Shown here: in pieces, positions 57,682 through 64,000 of the stretch
How the letters are laid out: the number at the start of each line of letters is the position of its first letter
How positions within the stretch are numbered: position 1 is the stretch's first letter
Source of the DNA: Siphonodentalium dalli
Taxonomy: Eukaryota; Mollusca; Scaphopoda; Gadilida; Siphonodentaliidae
Reading direction: 5' to 3'
Assembly: GCA_032622095.1 (NCBI GenBank)
Contig: CP136069.1
Span: 200,229,239-200,293,238 of the forward strand
Length of the DNA stretch: 64,000 nt
The notes under the pieces: model-generated
The model's database searches: none
What the model was told of the DNA's origin: nothing
What the model saw: only the letters and a program-made list of their open reading frames with translations
Position numbers and translations under genes: made by a program

Positions 57682-60600
57682 GTAAATAATATAGCACGAA
57701 GACCCCCAACCTGTCCGCCGGTGATCAGCCATGCATGCGAATATAGGTTACAATAAACTAAAGATTTCCCATAGGCGACAGTGTTTGGGTTAAGCCGTGC
57801 CAAAGATTCATTACGGTACTGAGCCAAACTTTAAATATTTTTGCGTTTAGAACTCCACGTCGGACATAAGTTGTCAATAAAGAAATGGTGCCTTACCATT
57901 CTTATTCCTGGAAATAAATTGGCATTTCCACAACTACCCACTTTTGCGCACGAAATTTCAGTATAGAAAATACCCCCACCCCTACCAAATTTGGCGACCA
58001 ACGTAGACGCTTTACGAACAATCCCACACAAATGGCCGAGGAATTAACGTAGCCTATGAATTTCTTTTTTCTTTCACATTAAACAACCGAAGATATTATA
58101 CACCATTCAGCTGCCGTAGTTTTGTGTTATGCTGACACGAGTTTCCCTACACAAATGCCAAGGGACATAATTTCAATTATTTAGTTGCTTATATTATGAC
58201 GGTATCGTTGTGAATTATTACATAATGCTTAGACCAAGTACTCTCGGTCCTCAAAAGCTTGGGATATCGGTTGGAATGATACTGTTTATGGACCGAATCC
58301 CGCCCGTTGTTCTTGTATAACGTACGTTAGGCACATAATCGTGGGTGGTAGTTATATGGCTTGCATGTCTTCGGATCAGGTCAAATGGAAGTTTTGCATA
58401 TATGCACGTAGAGGGCAGCCTTTCCCTGGTTTGATATCAAACAGAGATAGTTATATCAGAGGTCTGTTATATGTCAAAGAAACGAGATAGCATAAGTAAA
58501 CAAAGCAAAGTTTTCCAGAGAATTTCAATTTGTCGCGCTATCAGAAAATGCATGCAAACTATTCACTAAACGATCGTATCACTGTACATATTTCTATCAG
58601 GGTAGATGATATATCATTTTGAAGAAAGATGAATAAATTTTAGGTACATTATAGAATCATAATGAGGCGATTCTGGGCAGATTATATGCGGACAATCACA
58701 CAAATAAGCCAACTCACGACTTTTCAGGTTCACGATCATGTGCTTTGACTGTGGCCCGCGCAATGAAAAGAAATGACGGCTATGACTCCATTATCTGCTT
58801 ATTTCATAATCAAATAATCACATTATGTACCTATTTCACATTATAGGTCGATTGTGTGAGTATTTGAGCGAGGAAAAGTTGAAAACCAGCATCATCCCAA
58901 CCGATATCCCAAGCTGTTGTGGACCGAGAAGACTTGGTACACATAATTATATACATTTGACCAAGATCCGTGAGACGCCATGACACTCGGCATTCGAAAG
59001 TCATCGAATGATTCAATGATATGATTACTATATGACAATACTATACTGTTTAATATGCCGAGCAGACACCCTCCCTTGTATCATGGCATCCAGTCCTTGT
59101 GACGTCAGACTATGACTGACTTCTATCCACTACACCTGGAGACACATTGGACTCTCAATTACTTCAGGAATGAAAGAAATTCCCCATATTGAGAATTCCT
59201 GTTGATATTCATGTTTCAAAATAGGGCAATGATTACAAATGTGATCGACAAACAGGCCTACAAACGTCCGCCTTTTCCAAGAAAAGATATATTCTGTATA
59301 TTTCGTCTGACTACTCAGTGCACAATTATGAATCCACGCCCATTTGTTTGAGTTTGACTCTGACAACGGTAGTGTGAGACGACTTCCTTGAAGTTTGGTC
59401 AGTAAACGCTTATATACTTAACGGATTCTCACAGTTAAAATTGTACATCGGAATGGAATATTACTGATTTGCAGGCATGTATCTACAGGTAATAGACGAC
59501 ATACAATTACAGGAGTCCTATTTATTGAGGGAAATGTTCAACAATATACGAGAACGTAAAGCCGCTACACAACTTTATTTGCTATCTTTTCTGATCAACT
59601 AACTATCTTGAAATAATCAACTCACTATCTCGATGAATTAACTTAGAAATCTTGAGCAATCAACTTAGCTATATTAACTAATCAACTTAACACTCCGGCT
59701 CGGTCACACACTGTTTATACTCGAATATCCAACACAACCGAGTATGTTGTCCTATTAAATGTACTAGTTAAAACGAATATTCTCATTCGCTTCGTATAAC
59801 GATCCTGCTGCGTCAAGGTGTTAGACAATTCTTTGACATTCGAGTGAAGTTTATTAGGGGTTCGACGTTCGACCAAAAGTCCAGTTTCGAGTTTTCGACT
59901 TCATACGAAATGCACGGACCGCAAACTACTACTCAAAATTTGAAGTAAATATATTTATTCTGCTGAGTTAAAGGTGACATGCAATGGTTTTCATCTTTTG
60001 GCTAACAATGAATATAGTTGTCGCCTCTAAAACAAGAAGACGCGTGGTACATAGAATACATACAGTTTTTTTTTAATACCGAATTAAAATCACCAGTGTC
60101 TGGAAAGAAATATCGAAGTTTTAATAGCGGCTACATTCCACAAGCGAATGAGATGTTTCAGGTATTCAAACAAAAAACTGTAGGTATTATTTCTATTATT
60201 ATTTATTATGCCCTTTATAAATTATGCGATTTATTTAATGTATCTAATTTACGTCCATGGTTAAAAGCGCGTGTCATTGTAGGTGAAATTGACAGGTTGC
60301 CGAATTATTTATTGATCGATCAAGTGTTGTCCTGAATTCGTCTCTTTTGATTGGCTAGTGGACAATGTTTACGCACTGTTCACTCGGTCGCACGTGTGTT
60401 CCTGGTAGTTGTTAGTTTCATGTCAGCGAGATACAGTAAAATATCGGAACCGACATTGAAGAGATAGTTACGACGATATACGTTTCGGTATTTTTTAGGC
60501 AAACATAAAACAAAGGCATATAGTCATCAAACTGCAACTGATGATGATCTTATAAAAATATTTTGGCATTTGTGTAACTCATTGTGAGCATTTTCCAAAA

Positions 60601-61597
60601 ACGTATAAATTCTACTTTTGGCATAAAATTAAATCTTGTATTTTTGTGGGGTACGTTCTAAAACTATTTTCAAAATTCCAATAAACCGCTCCATGCAGGA
60701 TCCAGCTTCCACCTCAAATTTTTTGTCAATAGAACCAGGAGCAAATGTCTGCGAGAAATTGGGTCCTTGGTCATCATCATATTTAGCCTCGAATCTTCTT
60801 CGATATGCCTAGCAGACAACCCCCCCTTTCTATTGACATCCATACATTTATGTACCACCTTTATTATGTGGGGAAATTATATGACGAATAGGTTGTAAGG
60901 CATAATTTGTTTCACTATACTTGTGTTAACAAACGGAAAGGTCGTATGATCCGTCAGCCAGTGTTCCATTCTGATTTGTTATTGTCATTCCGGAGGGCTA
61001 GGTGTGATTTTCGTTGACCCGGGCAGATGTGTTACCTTGTCAGGCACCACTAACCTTTATTCGTTAACCCATGAACATATCGGAACCGACATTGAAGAAA
61101 TAGATACGACGATTTGCGTTTTGTCAGCTATTTTTAGGCAAACATAAAATAAAGGCATTTGTTATTTCCACGATTTCAAAGTTTATCTTATAATATCGAC
61201 TGAATACAGAGTCAATAGTATGAGTGCATATGGAGCCAACATATATGGCCTTTCTAAAAATTGGGACCTTGGACATTGAACGTGTACCTCTATATTTTGA
61301 TTTTGTTTAAATTTCTTTCACGAGCTAGTAAAGAATATTTTGGAATATTAGAGTGTTCAGCTATGGTGTTCGTATTGTAATTGCATATCGATGTCTTAAA
61401 ATTATTTTAAAGTCACATGGTACACTGTTAAAAATATCCGTAATTTTACGGCACAATGTGATATTTTTCCACAAAATAATGTGAAATTGAGCTAAATTAA
61501 CGGAACTTCCGTATAAATTCAAATGACACATTGGATATGTCCTACCAAAGTGTACCACATATAGGGATATAATACTCACATATTAGGCTACACTGCA
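57682..61597. other. Presumed GRL-5 intron and intergenic DNA; no gene recognised
   Basis: 58655-58860 is the inverted partner of 54219-54500. About 75 bp beginning gaaccgacattgaag occur at 60450 and again at 61085, both continuing ttaggcaaacataaaa. The open frame 60018-60335 (105 codons) resembles nothing I know, and no S7-type motif is visible. Confidence 0.45.
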
Positions 61598-61858
61598 ATG
61601 TTCCCATTGTTTGGTGGTGATATTTTGAAACAGGAATTCAATGATACAAATAGGGAAATCGAACATTCTAAGTGCCATCCCGTGGTTTCAAAGTTAGACA
61701 ACGTTATAACAACCGGAAGATTAAGGTTCGAATTATTGAATGAGATTGTAAATAAGTTTGACCAGTTGATGGCTCATTTGGTATCAACTGCCTTCATCGT
61801 TGGTCTGGTGAATGTCTGATTTGGACACATGTACCAGGAAATGGAACTTAACTATAAG
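61598..61858 (+). pseudogene. GRL-6: receptor exon fragment
   Basis: Matches GRL-5 from the end of S4: LFGGDILKQEFNDTNREIEH, then GRLRFELLNEIVNKFDQLMA and HLVSTAFIVGLVNV (S5). A TGA (61817-61819) follows, then a short remnant FGHMYQEMELNYK at donor aag|gtaaat. Helices S1-S4 and nearly all of S6 are missing: after S5 the sequence skips about 30 residues straight to the exon end. The preserved donor position shows it was once a normal paralogue. Confidence 0.85.
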
Positions 61859-61870
61859 GTAAATAGACAT

Positions 61871-61872
<2 letters not shown>

Positions 61873-61926
<54 letters not shown>
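61873..61926. repeat. (TA)n microsatellite
   Basis: TA run starting 15 bp after the donor of the GRL-6 fragment. Confidence 0.95.
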
Positions 61927-61931
<5 letters not shown>

Positions 61932-61989
61932 GTTTGAAGATTAAGAAAGGTATCCGTTCATTGTTGAATAATTATTACATGTATGTACA

Positions 61990-62001
61990 TACAGCTATAC
62001 C

Positions 62002-62038
<37 letters not shown>

Positions 62039-62474
62039 TCGCGATGAACTCGACAACGGCCGACCCGATTTCGATGAAACTTGGTATGTGGGGGTACTTT
62101 CGGCCGGGAAGTGGCATAGGCCTATTCATTTGCCCGTGCGACGTGACCTTGACCTTAAAATCGGTTCATTAATGGTCAAATCGCGAATTTTGATGGGATT
62201 TCCACGAAATTTGATACATAGGGTTACTTTTGTCCACTGAGTGAGACCTGACCTTGACCTTCAAAATGATCACTTCAAGATCAAATCGGGTAAAACAGGA
62301 TGGATTTCGACGGGTACTTTTGTTGGGTACTTTTGTCTGGGCAGTGTTTTGGACGGGTCAAATCGTGACTCCACCTGACCTTGACCTTCGAAACGGACAA
62401 TTCAAGGTCAAATCGCGCAATTCGCCGAAAAGCAGAGGGGAAAGAGCCCGGACGAAGTCGGGTCCCCCTGCTAG
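61990..62474 (+). mobile_element. Helitron-like element 6
   Basis: A (GT)n run is followed by gatcgcgatgaactcgacaa, then ggccgggaagtggcataggc and the tgaccttgaccttcaaaatg blocks. It ends gaagtcgggtccccctgctag, with CTAG at 62471-62474 followed by T. The terminal sequence cccctgCTAG matches elements 1 and 5 more than the cacctTCTAG of elements 2-4, so there are two subfamilies. Confidence 0.72.
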
Positions 62475-62486
62475 TAATACATATAT

Positions 62487-62634
62487 CTAATATATTTTGG
62501 GACTTCTGTTTGTCTGTTTGTTTGTCTGTTAGCTATGGCCGGGAAAACTGCCAGACGGATTTTGACGAAATTTTATATCTAGGGTTGACACACATACACG
62601 CACACACAGATCTTCCAAAAATATATAATAGATA
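62487..62634. repeat. Two Helitron-like 5' ends head to head
   Basis: ctaatatattttgggacttc on the left and, inverted on the right, gatcttccaaaaatatataa with tagata. The DNA between (ggccgggaaaactgccagac) resembles the region behind the 5' end. This looks like a solo or composite end structure. Confidence 0.5.
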
Positions 62635-62714
62635 TATCCCAGATTAATATACCGTAGATGTACACGAAAGCGGTAACTACATGGTCTAGAATCTGGTAAA
62701 TATCGCACAGATGT

Positions 62715-63050
62715 ATAATCACCATCACCGTCATCATCTCTATCAACACCACCACCCACCAGCATCACTAGCATCGCCATCACCACTGTCGTCATCTGTA
62801 TCATAATCATCATCATCAGCATCATGGTTTCGCCACCATCATCGTCATCATCCTCGTCATCAACATCATCGCCATTATTATCGTCATCAGCACGAGCGAT
62901 GATGGTGAGGATGACGATGATGATTATGGTAATGTGGTGTTGATGATATTGGTGGTGTTGGTGATCATCATCAACATCATCCTCATCCTCACTCTTCTGT
63001 CCTCCACCTCCTCCTCAGAATCATCATCGTTTCACCAACAGCATCATATC
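62715..63050. repeat. Imperfect (ATC)n trinucleotide region with strand switch
   Basis: atcaccatcaccgtcatcat-type repeats switch to the complementary gatgatggtgaggatgacga at about 62896-62965 and then back to catcatcaacatcatcctca, so the segment can form hairpins. Confidence 0.9.
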
Positions 63051-64000
63051 ATCGACAACTTCAGCTGATCGATTCTCCTGTATAACGTCTTATTTTGGGA
63101 TTGGAATTCCTCTGCACAGTATCTCATATTTAGTAGAGAATTGTAGGCTTGAAAATACTTGCAAATAGTGTATATTGCTAATTACGTTGACCCAACCGTG
63201 TATGCCTGGTTGGACACCTGATGTCCCCGGTATGTCAGTTGGTAAGATTTGTGGCATATAATGTCAATCGTAGTGGTCCAGCGATAACGCAACTAGTTCC
63301 CATTCCCATAAGTTCGGATTTGTTTTCCATGCTCAAGGGGCAGGTATTATTTTTGTATTTCCAATTTCCAATATGTTTAGCATAATTCAATGGATATTAC
63401 TATATAGAACAATCGAACATATTACAACTAATTTCATGGAACTTGACAAATGCCAAACTTCATATTCTTTTTTCTGATGATGATCGAATATGTAATAGGG
63501 CACTCCGTAATTTTGTTCAGACAGCTCCATATGCAGGACGCGTGTAATCTGACAATAACCAATCCGCCAACCAATGCTGGAAATGAACTTTATATTTCCA
63601 AATGTATGCTTGTATATTACCCATTGATTTCCATTTCATGATAAATGTCTGTTTTCTTTTTTTGTTCTGTATGTGTACAAATACATATTGCCATACCCCA
63701 ATATATTTGTTGTGATCGTGCAATAAAGATATATCTATATATCTAACGTGGTATGATGCATCTGGTTTTATATTTATTGTTTTCACATTTTACTGTTGCT
63801 AAAAGCATCTTTTTATTTATTTGCGGCAGGTCGTGCCAAATTTGATTTAATTTATTCTGTTTAATTGATAGTTTATTTTATTATGTTCAGTTGTTACCTT
63901 TGATTATAATCATCTTGTTAGAACAGGTCAACAAATCTGTAAGTCACTCAGAGTCACTGGTGAAGTCTTGAATGACACTTTTCGCGGGTCACAATCTGGA
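63051..64000. other. Right end of window; no gene recognised
   Basis: The open frame 63450-63641 is followed by an AATAAA at about 63722, which might mark the 3' end of a transcript or retroelement. Its sequence is not recognised. Confidence 0.35.

Noticed and set aside
60018-60335. 105-codon frame starting ATG, with a hydrophobic stretch
   Set aside because: No recognised family, no splice support and no paralogue; not kept as a gene.

Overview
This is a stretch of eukaryotic, AT-rich, intron- and transposon-laden DNA with no bacterial-type gene packing. The protein families (insect-type gustatory-receptor-like seven-helix receptors of the kind known outside arthropods, a LINE carrying a PHD finger, Helitrons ending in CTAG, TTAA-flanked MITEs) point to a marine invertebrate. 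The LINE reverse transcriptase most resembles copies I recall from molluscs, so a mollusc or other lophotrochozoan is the best guess. That assignment is an inference.

The real genes appear to be one tandem cluster of gustatory-receptor-like (GRL) chemoreceptors, all on the + strand. Each receptor has a long first exon encoding helices S1-S6 (about 320-329 codons). In the two genes where they can be seen, three small exons follow, joined by phase-0 introns, and they encode the S6-S7 loop, the start of S7, and the S7 end with the family TYhhhhhQ motif (TYAVIILQ / TYAVIIVQ). GRL-1 enters from the left edge and only its last three exons (574-642, 2976-3065, 3467-3595) are in the window. GRL-2 can be assembled as a 420-residue protein over 25 kb (8660-9619, 21449-21517, 32519-32608, 34001-34144). 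Its introns hold a 7-kb LINE, Helitrons, foldback elements and an inverted-repeat element. GRL-3 (37128-38110) is a pseudogene with a 1-nt frameshift and a lost splice donor. GRL-4 (42266-43252) and GRL-5 (56698-57681) have intact S1-S6 exons without a convincing downstream S7 exon. GRL-6 (61598-61858) is a decayed 3' fragment.

Two duplications shaped the region. The 3' half of GRL-1 (about 0.5-4.3 kb) is duplicated as the 3' half of GRL-2 (about 21.4-34.3 kb), and GRL-3 is a duplicate of GRL-4 including about 500 bp of upstream DNA. Comparing the copies gives natural empty sites for the LINE and for three TTAA/CCCTTT (piggyBac-like) MITE insertions. It also shows that minisatellites expanded in one copy only: 21 bp next to the exon-2 donor of GRL-2, 63 bp upstream of GRL-3, and 80 bp at the exon-1 donor of GRL-4, where every unit carries a copy of the 5' splice site. 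A 41-bp array sits just before the GRL-2 start codon.

The rest is repeats: Helitron-like elements (12.6-17.1, 50.0-51.0, 62.0-62.6 kb), an inverted-repeat element with remnants of a multicopy invertebrate ORF (10.15-12.6 kb), a decayed L1/Tx1-type LINE (52.7-54.0 kb), a second RT fragment (1-450, minus), MITEs, hairpins and microsatellites. No tRNA, rRNA or CRISPR array was recognised.
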